Shown: positions 10,234-21,370 of the stretch, one piece after another
Layout of the letters: every line of letters starts with the position of its first letter
Numbering within the stretch: the first letter of the stretch is position 1
NCBI GenBank assembly: GCA_963682025.1
Contig: OY821522.1
Span: 23,630,383-23,694,382, forward strand
Source of the DNA: Cordilura impudica
Taxonomy: Eukaryota; Arthropoda; Insecta; Diptera; Scathophagidae
Direction of reading: 5' to 3'
DNA: 64,000 bases
Made by a program: the position numbers and the translations under genes
The notes under the pieces: generated by a model
What the model saw: the letters and a program-made list of their open reading frames with translations, nothing else
What the model was told of the DNA's origin: nothing
Databases searched by the model: none

Positions 10234-12000
10234 AACTTGGAATGGAACTACAAGCAGCACATATCGGCGTGAGGTTGACTATTAAAGTGCAAAAAATTAA
10301 CCGTTTACGCATTTCATCAACATACTGGTGGTCAGACTCCAAGACCGTTCTACAATGGCTACTCATAGACCCACGAAATTTTCAACAATATGTAATGCAC
10401 CAAGTGGGAGAAATTTTTCAACATACAAATATCACTCAATGGAGATGGGTTCCCACCAAAATGAACCCCGCAGATCTTGCAACAAAATATATCACTCGAA
10501 AACACATGAGTTTGTGGTTTGATGGCCCCGATTTTTTACGAAAAGCACCAAACGAGTGGCCTATATGCGATGACTTGGGATCCACCGATATTTCTGAAAT
10601 AAAGTATCAAGTATTTGTGATTGACCGAAAATCGTCAAACTACAACTATATGTACGTAGAATATTTTTCCAAGTGGAAGCGGCTATACCGCGCTGTAGCA
10701 ACGTTCATATTATTTTTGAACAAACTAGAAGTTGCACGAAATCAAGGAAAACACCTTACAGTAACACACGAAATGGTTGAACATGCACAGCGACATCTAG
10801 CAAAAATGGCACAGCACAGCGGGTTTCACCACGAAATTTTAAATCTGAAAAACAACGGAAAGGTTCAAAAATCAAGCAAACTATATCGTTTTAACGTTTA
10901 CCTTGACGATCACGAAGTTGTTAGATGTCGAAGTCGAATAAGACGCTTAAACCATCATGAAGACGAGATTGTACTCCCATCTGTCCATCATGTCTCATTT
11001 ATCATAATACGATCATTTCATGAAGAATTTCACGATTTGCAAAAATAATTCAGCCATACCACAGGCGCTCCAAATGGCACAGTTACCAGCTGCACGCCTG
11101 GGTACATTTCAACGTCCATTTACCTTTGTCGGAATTGAGTACTTCGGTCCATTGCTAGTTACCGAAGGGAGAAGGCGCGAAAAAAGATGGGTTGTCATAT
11201 TTACTTGCGTAACTGGACGAGTAATTCACATGGAAATCGCACACAGCTTGGATACCAGTTCATGCATTTTATTGTATACGCAACTTTGCCGCCAGGCGCG
11301 GAATGCTTCGAGAAATATGCACAGATAACGGAACGAACTTTAAAGCAGCAGAAAAAATCCTCTGCGAAGAGGTCAAGCAAATAGAATTTTCCAAAATATC
11401 GTCGAAATTCGATTAGTAAAAATGGATGTTTAACCCACCAGGAGCACCGCATATGGGAGGTGCGTAGGAAATGCTGATTAGATCAGTAAAGAATATTCTA
11501 TACAGTCTGAACCCCACTCTTAATTTTAATGATGAGACTTTAATAAGTGCGATGTGTAAAATAGAGTCAGTTATTAATTCCCGACCACTTACGTTCCTAT
11601 CAGTTGAATACGAAGACGACGATACAATAACTCCGATACATGTATTACTCGGCTCTTTCGATGGTAACAAACCATTTTTCGATGATAGCGGAAAATTACG
11701 TCAACGATGGCAACAAGCTCTAGCATTCGCACACCAGTTTTGGCATCGCTGGGTAAAAGAGTATTTATCAGCAATATATTGAAGAATAAAATGGTTTACT
11801 AAAGTGCATACTGTATCGATTGGCTTATTCGTAATCATTGCAGACGAAAATCTTCCCCGGAGATGTTGGCCAAAAGGCAGAATTATCGACAATATTGTCG
11901 CATGATCAAGTACGAAAGGTGACATTTAAAACACATTTTGGAGTAATTCAAAGACCAGTGAATAAAGTGGCTGTTTTGAACATCAATAATAAGGACAAAA
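10234..12000 (+). pseudogene. pol: BEL/Pao pol remnant: RNase H, integrase, DUF5641
   Basis: The first frame (to 11048) carries an RNase H-like domain with WWSDSKTVLQW and WRWVPTKMNPADLAT, typical of Pao pol, then a decayed zinc-binding region before the integrase. A frame change near 11040 leads into the integrase core: VGIEYFGP (the first catalytic Asp is Glu), FTCVTGRVIHMEIAHSL, then in another frame ICTDNGTNF with the second Asp. At 11454-11477 the usual GGAWE is GGA-stop-E (TAG). The region at 11471-11782 includes VINSRPLTFLS and the DUF5641 block RQRWQQALAFAHQFWHRW. The tail reads ENLPRRCWPKGRIID and then VIQRPVNKVAVLNI across an in-frame TGA and frame change. It cannot make a working polyprotein. 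Confidence 0.88.
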
Positions 12001-12011
12001 ACCAAAGCAAA

Positions 12012-12411
12012 AGTTACTGCCGTTTATTTGTTTACTTGGTTATTATCATAACGATATTAGTTATTATAATGATCATTGTATACCTGTTATATACTCCCCT
12101 TTATATCTCACATTTTTTTTATATTCATGTTAATTTTTTTACCCTTTACATTGTTTTAATGGAATGTAACAGTCTTCGTGCAATTGTCGCGTATAACTTG
12201 AATTTACTTAGTTTACATGTTATAACAATAATTAATATTGAAGTGAGTCTAGCTATAACCGCAGTAAAAACATATTAAAATTTTAAAGCGTTCACGCATA
12301 AACTTACATACATTGTCATTTTGTAAGCATTACTTTCAATAAATGAACTTTGTTTAAAAAAGAAGAGTGCTCTTAAAAATATATTTTATTTTCACGATTA
12401 CGAAACCAACA
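12012..12411 (+). repeat. 3' LTR of the BEL/Pao element
   Basis: It begins (A)GTTACTGCCGTTTATTTG, matching the residual left end at 10206-10233, and ends CCAACA. A polyadenylation hexamer AATAAA is near 12339. It follows immediately after the pol tail, as is usual in BEL/Pao elements. The first base is A instead of the canonical T. Confidence 0.8.
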
Positions 12412-12817
12412 ATATGTCTATGTTGTTCTTGTCATGATCATACCCTCAATAGAATAGGTAGGGTGCCTATTTTTAGTGAGAATAAATCACCAAGATCATG
12501 CAAAGATTTCTGTTTCTAAAATCATTAAAATCGGTTAAACAAGTCCCAAGAAGTCACTGAATCGTGTAATTTTGTCATATCTGTACTTGTTGTTTTTGTA
12601 TTCGTTGTGGTAATAATATAAGAATTCACCAACATCAAAAGTAAATAATGCTGAACTACCTAGTAGTTAATAAAAATAAAAAAATAATGTAAATTTACCA
12701 AAAAAAATTTTTTTTTTTATGTATTAATTTAATTAAAGAAAAACACAACAATAACTTTTGATTTTCTGCATGTAATATTTACATATACATACATATATTA
12801 AATACATATAAAAAAAA

Positions 12818-12993
12818 GCTAGCATGTGACATTATGGTTACGTGTGGCTAACTAGGCCTAGTATATATCAGCTAGCACGTTACGTTAATGCTACGTGTAG
12901 CTAACTAGTCCTGGGCTGTTTTTTTATCCGAAAAGCACGTTCTAGTTTCGCTGACACGTTACGTTACGGTAAACGTGTGGCTAACCAGGCCTT
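12818..12993. repeat. Three-unit palindromic minisatellite
   Basis: Three imperfect units start near 12818, 12871 and 12950. Each has the plan GCTAGCACGTTACGTTA...TACGTGTGGCTAAC, so each unit is itself an inverted repeat able to fold. The corresponding stretch of the opposite arm lacks them, so they were gained in this arm. One of the single-base differences between units (12891) falls here. Confidence 0.7.
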
Positions 12994-13280
12994 TATTCTA
13001 TCATTCTTTGACTAAAGAGCCAAATGAAGTGCAACCCTGTTTGTTAATACCAAAAAGTTGTATTTACCGTAAAACAAAATATTGCAAAAATTTTATACAA
13101 ATGAAACGCATAAGGAGAAGACAATTTTGAGTTAATTGTTAGAATACATTGATTTTTTATATACATATACTACAATGTTGTGAAGGCATTTATATTTTAT
13201 ATATTGATTAGAATGCTATAAAAACATTGATAAATAATAAAAATAAGTAAAATATACAGATTTATTTCTAATATGCGGAT

Positions 13281-16200
13281 TAGGGTGGTTTTAACTCATA
13301 GGTTAAAAAAAAAATGTCAGAATTTTTTTGGGGGCCCCCCTTAAATGTTTCTTTTTATCAGATTTTAGGATTGCCAAAGTTTGAGCACGATTGGAAGATT
13401 TTAACGCGTGCCACTGGGGCCTCAAAGTTTTGAAAATCTCGATTTTTTGGCAGTTTGGCGAATTTGTCAACCCATATCTCTAGAACGGTTTAATATATTT
13501 GCCCGTGTCATACATCAAATTGAAGGCAATACTGTTTATAATATTTTATAAGCAATAAAAAAATACGTAAGTAGTACTGAATTCGAGACAATGAAGCCAA
13601 TGTCCCTAAAAACGAAACTAGGTACATTTAGAGCGAAGATGGAACCTATTATGAAAAAACCCATTTTCCTTCCTATATTATCCATTTTTGGAATGAAAAC
13701 AATTATGTGCTTAAAAAATCAAGTATAATAAATGTCTTTTTCATTTTATTCTTATTTAAATTCATTCAAGGGACTGACATAATGTGGTTTTGGAGCTATC
13801 TGGATACAGCTGACGGCATCTGCTGACTACTTGGAGAACGTATTGTTTTTGTTGCTCATCCTTTGTAAGTAATTGGTTGTAATCTGTGATGAGCTTGACT
13901 CCTCGCTCTACCATGTCGTTCACAAATTTCAAGCTGTTTACCATCCTTTGCCCCTCCTGGTAGTTGATGTTCTGCGGCCAAGTTGCAGGACCTTTTTCCA
14001 GAAATTCGGTGTTAATGTTTAATCTCTTGAACAACAGGTAAGTCTCATTTGTAATTAGGGCTGGGAGACCTTTTTTAGGAATTTCGGCAGTTGTTCTTTT
14101 TTTAGTTTGAGTCGCATATATCTGGAGCACTTCTCATTTTCTTCTGCTTGATTTGTTAAGATTTTTGTCGCCATTTGGCTCTTTACGGTGTTTTGTACTG
14201 TCGGGTCAAACAATGCCAGGGCAACAAGTTCAGGACTAAGATACCACAGGTGATTTTTCATTTTGTCAATTCCTTTTTCTGATATTTTTTTGTCAATGCT
14301 TTCGTATTTCAATAGATTTTCAATGAGGAGTTAAACCGGGCTTTACAGTAGACTCGAACGATGAAAACTTAAAGTGCTTCTAGAGCCTCTTGTTCCTGGG
14401 AAATCAGCTTAAACTGGTCACGGAAGAGTTGTATTTTCAGCCAGTAAATAACTTTTGCCATCCACCGGTCATGGTTTACTGGACCTGGACACCTGAAGCG
14501 CACATCTTTTCCGTCAATATGGCCAAGATATATCAATGCCAACTGTAACAGCTCATTGCAGTCGTCTCTTGGGTGACATTCCATTAGTTTTCTTTGCAGT
14601 TCTTCTTTAATATTCTCTACTTCTTCTTTGGGCAGTAATTTCAAAACATTCTCGCCTATATCGAACTTGGATTTATCAACCGCCGACCATTATTTTTGAA
14701 ATATCTTGAATAAGTCTGGTTGAGGTCCCGATGTGCTTCCAAACTTGCAGTCAAAACCCCTTTCAACAAGACTTCTAAAACGTGGTGTCGGCAAGCTAGG
14801 TACAGGAGCTCTCGACCTAACATCTGCTCCAGGAGATTGCACGCTCTTCTGAGCTTCTGTCAGTTTCAGGAACGCCCAGGAATTATTCTTTAGTCCCATG
14901 TGATGCCAGAACAGCAACCCGTTCCTTCTGCTCTGTTTTGAGGATGCCTGGTAGTAGTTTTCCATCCCAGTGCACGCAAACAGCCTTATAAAGTTTCGCT
15001 ACAAGGAAATTTTTTTTTTAATGCTTACCCAATGCTTACCCGCCTCAAGTTGTTTCTCCAAGACCTTCCGTTGTTTCTGTAGTATTCTTTCTTCAGCTTG
15101 AGCCAACTTCAGGTCAACTCCGAGCATGCAGCCTGTCTTCCTTTCTGTCTTTGTTTCAGCAGAAACTCCTTGTCTTCTTCTGAAGTCATCATCGTCAGGG
15201 TATCTTGGTGGGCAATATCAAAGATATCATCGAACTTAAACTCTTTTACAGCATTTGTTGAACTTTCCGTTTTTCTATCCTTGTACTTTTGCATTTTTCT
15301 CCAATCATCGTACAGTTTTTCCAGCTTTACTATGACATTTTTCTTTTGTTTTGTAAGAATTCGAGCTTTTGTCCAAGAAACGAAAACCTTGTCAACAGTA
15401 GTTGTGGCAGAGTCTCTCACATTTAACTTCACAGTACGCAAATTGTAGAACATAGTAGCTAGAACTTGTCGATTGGAGGGCAGCTTACATCCAGTTATCT
15501 GATGAGCTGGATAGTCAATTAGAAAAATTTTGTCTCTACCTCTACTTCTCATGCCAGATGTAGAAGCCATCACTTTTACGAGAAATGAAAATGTTCACTA
15601 GAAGAATGAATAAATAACACAGACACTAAAACAAAGAGTACGTGTTCGTAGGTATCGATCTAATTAAAATAGAAATGTCTTTTATAATTAATATATAGTG
15701 GGTTTCTTTAAACCCGATCACACGAACATAGAACAAAATACGACTTTCACTGTTCAGCGAATACTTTTCAACTGACCAAGAAACAAAATCATAAAGGCAA
15801 GAACCACCTAGCTATCCTTTTCTTTTTTTAATAACAGACTCTGAACCCCTGGACTTCTACTTAAAATATAACAATAGGTAGTAGGGTAACCCAATACATT
15901 TTTAAACTAGTTTGGTTTTACCTGCTTGGGGTCGCCAGTGATACAGTATGCGGAAAAAATAGATACATACCTGACAGATACATACATTGTTGTGGTATAA
16001 CGGTATATTATAGCAAACATATTTAAATGAAATGGGATTCCAAAGTACAAGTATTTGTCCATAATAAGCAATAATAATACAAATAACGCATCTCCGCTCT
16101 CAGGGGTACCTAGTCACGTTTTAAGGGACATTGGCTGTATTTATTCGGTTTCAGTACTAGTTGCGTATTTATTGTGTAGAATATAAAATTTTGAAAAGAG

Positions 16201-16441
16201 TATGGCCTTTAATTTGAAGTATGACGCGGGCAAATAGCTTTAGCCGTTCCAGAGATATGAGTCTCCGAATTCGCCAAACTGCCAAAAAATCGAGATTTTC
16301 AAAACTTTGAGGCCCCAGTGGCACGGGTTAGCATCTTTCAATTGTGCTCAAACTTTGGCAATCTTAAAATCTAACAAAATGAAATATTTTAGGGGGGGTG
16401 CCCCCAAAAAAATCCGACATCGATTTTTTAAAACCACCCTA
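13281..16441 (-). mobile_element. DNA transposon with about 350-bp terminal inverted repeats
   Basis: The ends read TAGGGTGGTTTTAA... and ...CCACCCTA, flanked by a perfect 8-bp direct duplication ATGCGGAT at 13273-13280 and 16442-16449. The inverted repeats extend about 350 bp inward (13281-13640 against 16090-16441), including the block CCAATGTCCCT. A related host sequence at about 36795-36830 has the target only once (AATATGCGCTTATTATGG), confirming an insertion. An 8-bp duplication suggests the hAT or P superfamilies, but the long repeats and the encoded protein do not let me assign it. Confidence 0.88.
13762..15570 (-). pseudogene. Broken transposase-like gene of the long-TIR element
   Basis: Reading from an ATG at 15570, the product starts with a domain containing CKLPSNRQVLATMFYNLRTV and DIFDIAHQDTL, then a frame change at about 15125 into GCMLGVDLKLAQAEER. 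A 41-bp GT...AG segment (14999-15039) may be a tiny intron. Next come VHWDGKLLPG (about 14960), LGRELLYLACRHHVLEVLL in a shifted frame (about 14800), a frame from about 14690 down to 14369 with RCPGPVNHDRWMAKVIYWLK, LWYLSPELVALALFDP (about 14235), and finally VNDMVERGVKLITDYNQLLTKDEQQKQ. From memory this order matches an uncharacterised transposase-like family common in arthropods, with D-containing HWDGK and CRHH motifs. Several frameshifts, stops and a probable deletion after HWDGKLLPG make it inactive. Confidence 0.75.
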
Positions 16442-17288
16442 ATGCGGATGTTATGGATATACATATGTATATAGAATATACGTATATTATTTAGAGTATT
16501 TTGATATTTGCAACAGTAGCATGTATCAATCTGTAACATTTTGCGATGTTTTAAAAATCGCAAAATATTGATTATATATACATTTTTTTTGTTCAATATA
16601 AGTATGTATATGTAAATATTACATTCAAAAAAGTAAAAGTTATTGCTGTGTTTTTCTTTAAATAAATTAATAGATAATGAAATAAAGAAAAAAAATGTTC
16701 TTGCTAAATTTATATTATTTTTTTTTATTAATAACTAGGTAGTTCAGCATTATCAGCTTTTGATGTTGGTCAATTCTTATACTATTACCACAGCGCATAC
16801 AAAAACAACAAGCACAGATATGACAAAACGCACAATTTAGAATAATATCAAGAACAATGTAGAAACATCTTATTTTCCATTTTTAATTTTTTCAGTGATT
16901 TCACGGGACTTGTTCCACCGATTTTCATGATTTTAGAATTAGAAACCTTCCCGTGATCTTGCTGAATGATTCTCACTAAAAATAAGTACCCTCGCTATCC
17001 TGTTAAGGGCGTGCTCGTGACAAAAACAAAATGGACAAGTCATATTGTTTCAAGACATTTTTTAACTTCTTCATTCAACCCTCGGGACCTCATCAAACGA
17101 TTTGGACGATTTTAAACAGCAATCTTCTCAGGATGTTGGTGAATCATTTTTTATGCAAACGCGCACCCTAGCTGCTCGATTGAAGATGTCATCGCGATTT
17201 CCACAGACGGACATCGCTATATCAACACCGCTTGTTATAAGGATCAAATTTATATACATATACGCACTGCACACTGGGGCGGGAAGTA
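16442..17288. repeat. Right arm of the composite inverted-repeat element
   Basis: In reverse complement it matches the left arm: ATTTTTAGTGAGAAT near 16968-16982 corresponds to 12471-12485, TAATGCTGAACTACC to 12646-12660, and the GGTCCCGAG block near 17085 to 10155. It has no insertion, so it shows the ancestral order of the arm. No coding sequence. Confidence 0.8.
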
Positions 17289-17485
17289 AAAAACACATCC
17301 ATATAAAAAAATCAATTAAATAAAAGAAACATTAAAAAATTGAGTTAATGTTACACTTTATATAAACAAAAATCAATCTCAAAACAAAATAAAAACAGCC
17401 AACAAATCAATTACTTTTTCTCTGCTTTGTGACCAAGAAAAGGGCTTTTACGCTTACCAATGTTAGTGTTTTGTTATTTTTTATA
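17289..17485. other. Short AT-rich spacer
   Basis: I see no gene or repeat boundary of note between the composite element and mini-me copy D. Confidence 0.4.
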
Positions 17486-17930
17486 CCCTATACCACTATG
17501 TGGTTTGGGTATAATAACTTTGTTCTGCTGTTTGTAACTACCAAAAATATTTGACATAGACTCATCTTTCATTATACCAATCGACTCAGAATCGCTTTCT
17601 GAGTCGATTAAGCGATGTCCGTCCGTCCGTCTTTGTGTCCATGTAAAACTTGTAATCAAACTACAGGTCGCAAATATGAATATATTTTGATGAAATGTGG
17701 TACATAACCTTTTATCGGCCATAGGATGAAACTTGTTGAAATTGGTGAAAATCGGTCCATGTTCAGATCTAAGCCCCATACAAATTACCCCTATGAAATC
17801 GACATAAATTGTCAGTCAAATTGGATCTGTATGTGTTTATTATATTCATTAATCAGTAGTCTAAAAATAATTCCTATAGGACATATAGTGCTGCTTCCCG
17901 ATCTTCACTTATATCTATCAAAAAGCAAGT
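17486..17930 (-). mobile_element. mini-me/Helentron-like element, copy D, truncated
   Basis: The near end reads ATACCCTATACCACTATGTGG with the GTCC core at 17617-17632, and homology to copies A, B and C continues to the CGATCTTCACTTATATC block. It then stops abruptly at about 17930, where the start of a different subfamily copy begins. About 300 bp of the element are missing. Confidence 0.8.
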
Positions 17931-18005
17931 AAGAGTGTTAAATCGGCTGTGCCGAATTTTTGACACCCCCCACCTCGGTTTTAGTATTGATAATAAATGT
18001 AAACA
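17931..18005 (+). mobile_element. mini-me subfamily 2 end (CGGCTGTGCCG hairpin)
   Basis: Starts GCAAGTAAGAGTGTTAAAT, then the CGGC...GCCG hairpin and GACACCCCCCACC. The same end is found at 32000 and, inverted, at 545. It abuts truncated copy D with no spacer, suggesting insertion into D followed by loss of the remainder. Confidence 0.6.
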
Positions 18006-18217
18006 AAATATTTGAAAAATTACAAAATTTGTTGAACTGAATAGCAAATCATTTCAGCAAGGTAATGTCTTAATAGATAGTTACAATGGAGTAGTAATAT
18101 ATCTTGATGTCTTCAATAAGTTATTATTATTCTCACTTACGGAGATGTCCTCATTAGTAATAACAGTGGTTGATTTTGTTTCGAACTTAAATATTATATT
18201 TATAAGAATGTTTGCCT

Positions 18218-18722
18218 TTATGCATGAAACATATAGACGACAGCGGCTACAAAACTACAGCCTGTCAAAAATAATATACACACGTTTACATGAAAACGAT
18301 TATTTTCACACCAACACAGCTACACGGCTACACGACAACTTTTGTCGCTTTAGTCAACTTAGGTTAATTTCTATTTTTGTTGACTACAATACAAAAATAG
18401 TGTTGACAATATAACAAACTATGTAAAAGAAGTTAGGTCTTCATTATTATTTTATTATGTTAAAAAAAATATCGCAAAATTAAATACTATAATTCCATTA
18501 ATAATAAAAAGAGCTTAAATAAATTTATTTATTTATTTTTACCTTATAATAATGCATTATAAATAAGTAATTGTATATTAAAGTCAAGTTTATTTAGAAT
18601 CATGCATGTTTTTCTATTTTAATAAAGTAAAAGAATATAATTGGCACTACTGAAATAAAATTGCATTTATACAAGCATTTATAGTCGTGTAATCGCAGTC
18701 GTCTATATGTTTCATGCATTAG
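18218..18722. mobile_element. MITE-like inverted-repeat element
   Basis: A perfect 21-bp inverted repeat lies at 18221-18241 (starting TGCATGAAAC) and 18699-18719, with imperfect extension of the pairing to about 40 bp. TTA flanks both ends (18218-18220 and 18720-18722), which fits a 3-bp target duplication of PIF/Harbinger type, though this is only a guess. The interior is non-coding. Confidence 0.5.
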
Positions 18723-19582
18723 TTTTCTTTTGTTTGGTTTTATTTATTTAGGGTCAAAACTTTGGCGAAAATTTAGAGATATCCCACGTGGTAGTTTCTT
18801 TATAAGTCAATCAGTATATTTTCTTTGAAGATAAATTTTTGTGTATTTTTTCTGAATAATTACGTTTTCTTCCAATTTAATGATTCAGATAAACTATGTC
18901 TCATATATACATATGTATATATTATGCTAGGTGCTGCGTTCTTTTGCTTCCATATTTGTTTAAAATTTATTTAGATTGTCTTTGGTCTGATCCGCTTAGC
19001 AGATGATTTTTGTTTATTTCAAGAGTTGGTCTATAAAGCTCTCTCATTTTTTTAAAAATATTGCCATATTTGGAAAACATAGAGAATAAAATTTTTTTTA
19101 CATATACAAAGGGAGTTTCCACTATTCGATTTTGTGGTTAGACAAAATAACACAATACAATATACATGTTTATTTTTGTCTTGAGCTTAAGCCTGAATAA
19201 TTTCAAATTCAATCATTAAAATAATAAAGATCGAAAATAAGATTTTTTTATTTTTATAGAAAATAATAGAATTAATAATACGGAGGGCACGCCGTTAACG
19301 CTAAATGTAAGTTTAGCAAGAGTATAACTCTTTGCTTCAATTCTCATTTGGTTGTTTTCAGCAAATGTGTTTGAATTTAACTTTTTACCAAACAAACTAT
19401 TTACTGCTTTTGGTTACTGAATAGAGATCAATTTTTGAAGCAAATGTGGCAATGTTTTTTGCTTTATTTGAAGTAAAAAACATTTGATCTTGAGCCTGAA
19501 TAATCTCAAACTCAATCATTAATTTTTAAAAATTATATGTAATAGTGATCAGATATTTTGTAGATAACGCAGAATAATAACT
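18723..19582. other. No gene seen
   Basis: AT-rich DNA without a supported frame. A loosely repeated phrase (TTGAGC(T/C)...GCCTGAATAAT...TCAA) occurs near 19180-19215 and 19488-19520, suggesting an old duplicated repeat. Confidence 0.4.
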
Positions 19583-21370
19583 CAGCTCTGCAAAATAACA
19601 TTTTTTCCGAGCCCCGAAATTATTCCTGCTGATTCCTATGTAAAAGACCTCCTGAATCCGAACATCAAACCCATTTTTCCTCGTTACATACCGTTTTCGC
19701 GGGACGCCCTCACTCCCCCTTTTGTTATCTTATAGTCTTTTGTTAGTCATATCTCAAGAACGACTATTCGGATTTTGCTGAAATAAATGGGCGCATCTTT
19801 AAAGGGTGGCTATATACCTGATTCAGCACGTGTGCGTTTCAAATTTTTCAAATGACCATGACCACTCATATATGTGGGTTGAATTTCTGTAAAAAAAATC
19901 GTTGGTTACAGGTAGCCAGGTAAAACGGATTAGGTATTATAAATGAACAAGAACAGTATGTCAGCGTCCACGCGCGAGCTTATTACTTCATAAAAATCAA
20001 ATCACCGTTTGTTTACTAGTTTTTCTTTTTAATCTAAGAACCATAATACAGTCATCAACCTTTATTCCAAAGAATTTTGTACATATCCTGTAGCAAATTT
20101 TTGAAATTAATTTAGTACGATTATCGAAATTCATTGAAACAAAAAATCAACATTCTTGTCAAAATGAGATACCTTCACTTAATTGTGAACAAAAGCGGAA
20201 CGCGTTCATCGATTTTCATGATCAATATCTCATTTTGTTCATAAGCTATGTAGCTTTAAGCAAAAGTATCAAGCCTTGAAATTTTTTCCTTTTTTGGATT
20301 TTGCATGAATTTTAAAAACAAAAAAATAAAATTTTTTAGGCAAAAAAATATTTTTTTTTTTTCATAAATATATTTATATCTGCGAAACTGTTGACTATGT
20401 AGAGAAGTGGTATAAGAATAGATTAAAGGAGTTGGAGTTATTATTTTTTCTAAATTTATTTCAGCAAAATCGGAATAGTTCTTGAGTTATGACAAACAAA
20501 AGACTATAAGATAACAAGTAAGAAAATTATAGTCGGTCTAGACCGACTATACGATACCCTATACCATGCGTTTAGAAACCCTATCTCTTAGGCCCAACTA
20601 ACTGGACATTGAAAATAAGCAAAAACCAAATTTGAGTAGGATAATTTTTTTGGCTGCAGATATGAAAAAGTTCATATCGGATGCTATATCTATATGGGGA
20701 CTAGGTCCAAAAATGGACCAATCCTGATTATGTTTGGTAAAGTCTCTTGTATTTTGCAGAAATATATACAAACAAAATTTGAGAAGAATCAGTGCAATAT
20801 TTTTGTTTTTTAATAGATATAAGTGAAGATCGGGAAGCAGCTCTATATGGGGTCAAAGGGATCATTTTTGGACTACTCATTAGTGGATGTAATGAACGCA
20901 TACAAACCCAATTTGAGTAAGATCTATATGACAATTTGGATCTTATGGCAATTTATGTCGATTTCATATGGGTAATTTGTATGGGGGCTAGGTCTGAACA
21001 TGGACCGATTCTCACCAATTTCAATAGCGTTCATCCCATGGCCGCTAAAAGCTTATATACCAAATTTTGTCAAAATATATTCATATTTGCGACATGGACA
21101 CACAGACGGACGGACATTGTTAAATCAACTCAGAAAGTGATTCTGATTCGATCGGTATAATTAAAGATGGGTCTAGGTCAAATATTTTTGGTTGTTACAA
21201 ACAGCAGCACAAAGTCATTATACCCAAACCACATAGTGGTATAGGGTATAACAAAAGGGCGAAAACGGTATGTAATGGGGAAAAATTGGTATGATATTTG
21301 GATTCAGGAGGTCATTTTACATAGGAATCTGCAGGAATAATGCCAGGGCCGATTTTCTTGCAGAACAGTG
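19583..21370. mobile_element. Non-autonomous DNA element with about 200-bp inverted repeats
   Basis: The left arm (about 19583-19800) and the right arm (20440-20513 plus 21251-21370, read in reverse) share TCTGCAA, ATTATTCCTGC, GATTCCTATGTAAAA, GACCTCCTGAATCC and CTTATAGTCTTTTGTT. A mini-me copy splits the right arm. The outer ends resemble CAGCTCTGC/CACTGTTCTGC, and no clear target duplication was found. The interior (19800-20440) has no gene. Confidence 0.7.
20514..21250 (+). mobile_element. mini-me/Helentron-like element, copy F
   Basis: Full ends with the AGTCGGTCTAGACCGACT palindrome at about 20531-20548 and GTGGTATAGGGTATAAC at the far side. The CGGA core is short (two to three repeats). 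It interrupts the right arm of the surrounding inverted-repeat element within ATAAC/AAAAGGGC. No unambiguous target duplication is seen, as expected for Helitron-type insertion. Confidence 0.87.

Larger units (their letters stand above)
10206..12411 (+). mobile_element. Internally deleted BEL/Pao LTR retrotransposon
   Basis: The insertion is bounded by the 5-bp target duplication ATATG at 10201-10205 and 12412-12416. The right end is a 400-bp LTR (12012-12411) ending CA. The left end retains only the first 28 bp of the LTR, starting TG (10206-10233), 26 of 28 bases matching, and then jumps directly into the RNase H region of pol. The rest of the 5' LTR, primer-binding site, gag, protease and reverse transcriptase are gone. 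Such a deletion could arise during reverse transcription by template jumping, or later in the genome. Confidence 0.85.
9899..17288. mobile_element. Nested composite: long inverted-repeat element with two insertions
   Basis: The outer arms are inverted copies of each other. The left arm is 9899-10205 plus 12412-13280 and the right arm is 16442-17288. Both carry the mini-me-type block with GGATC(C/A)...TATATCAAC and an end near a CTCT...AGAG hairpin. A BEL/Pao retrotransposon (10206-12411) interrupts the left arm and a 3.16-kb DNA transposon (13281-16441) sits at the centre. The uninterrupted right arm acts as the empty site for the BEL/Pao insertion, and a related copy at 36770-37350 acts as the empty site for the central one. 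Confidence 0.8.

Noticed and set aside
11838..12278. 146-codon frame with hydrophobic C-terminal half as a possible env or membrane protein
   Set aside because: The first part is the DUF5641 tail of pol in a broken frame and the hydrophobic part is translated from the AT-rich LTR.
15098..15448. 116-codon plus-strand frame
   Set aside because: Antisense to the transposase-like gene, and cut to 64 codons in unit 2 by a single substitution.
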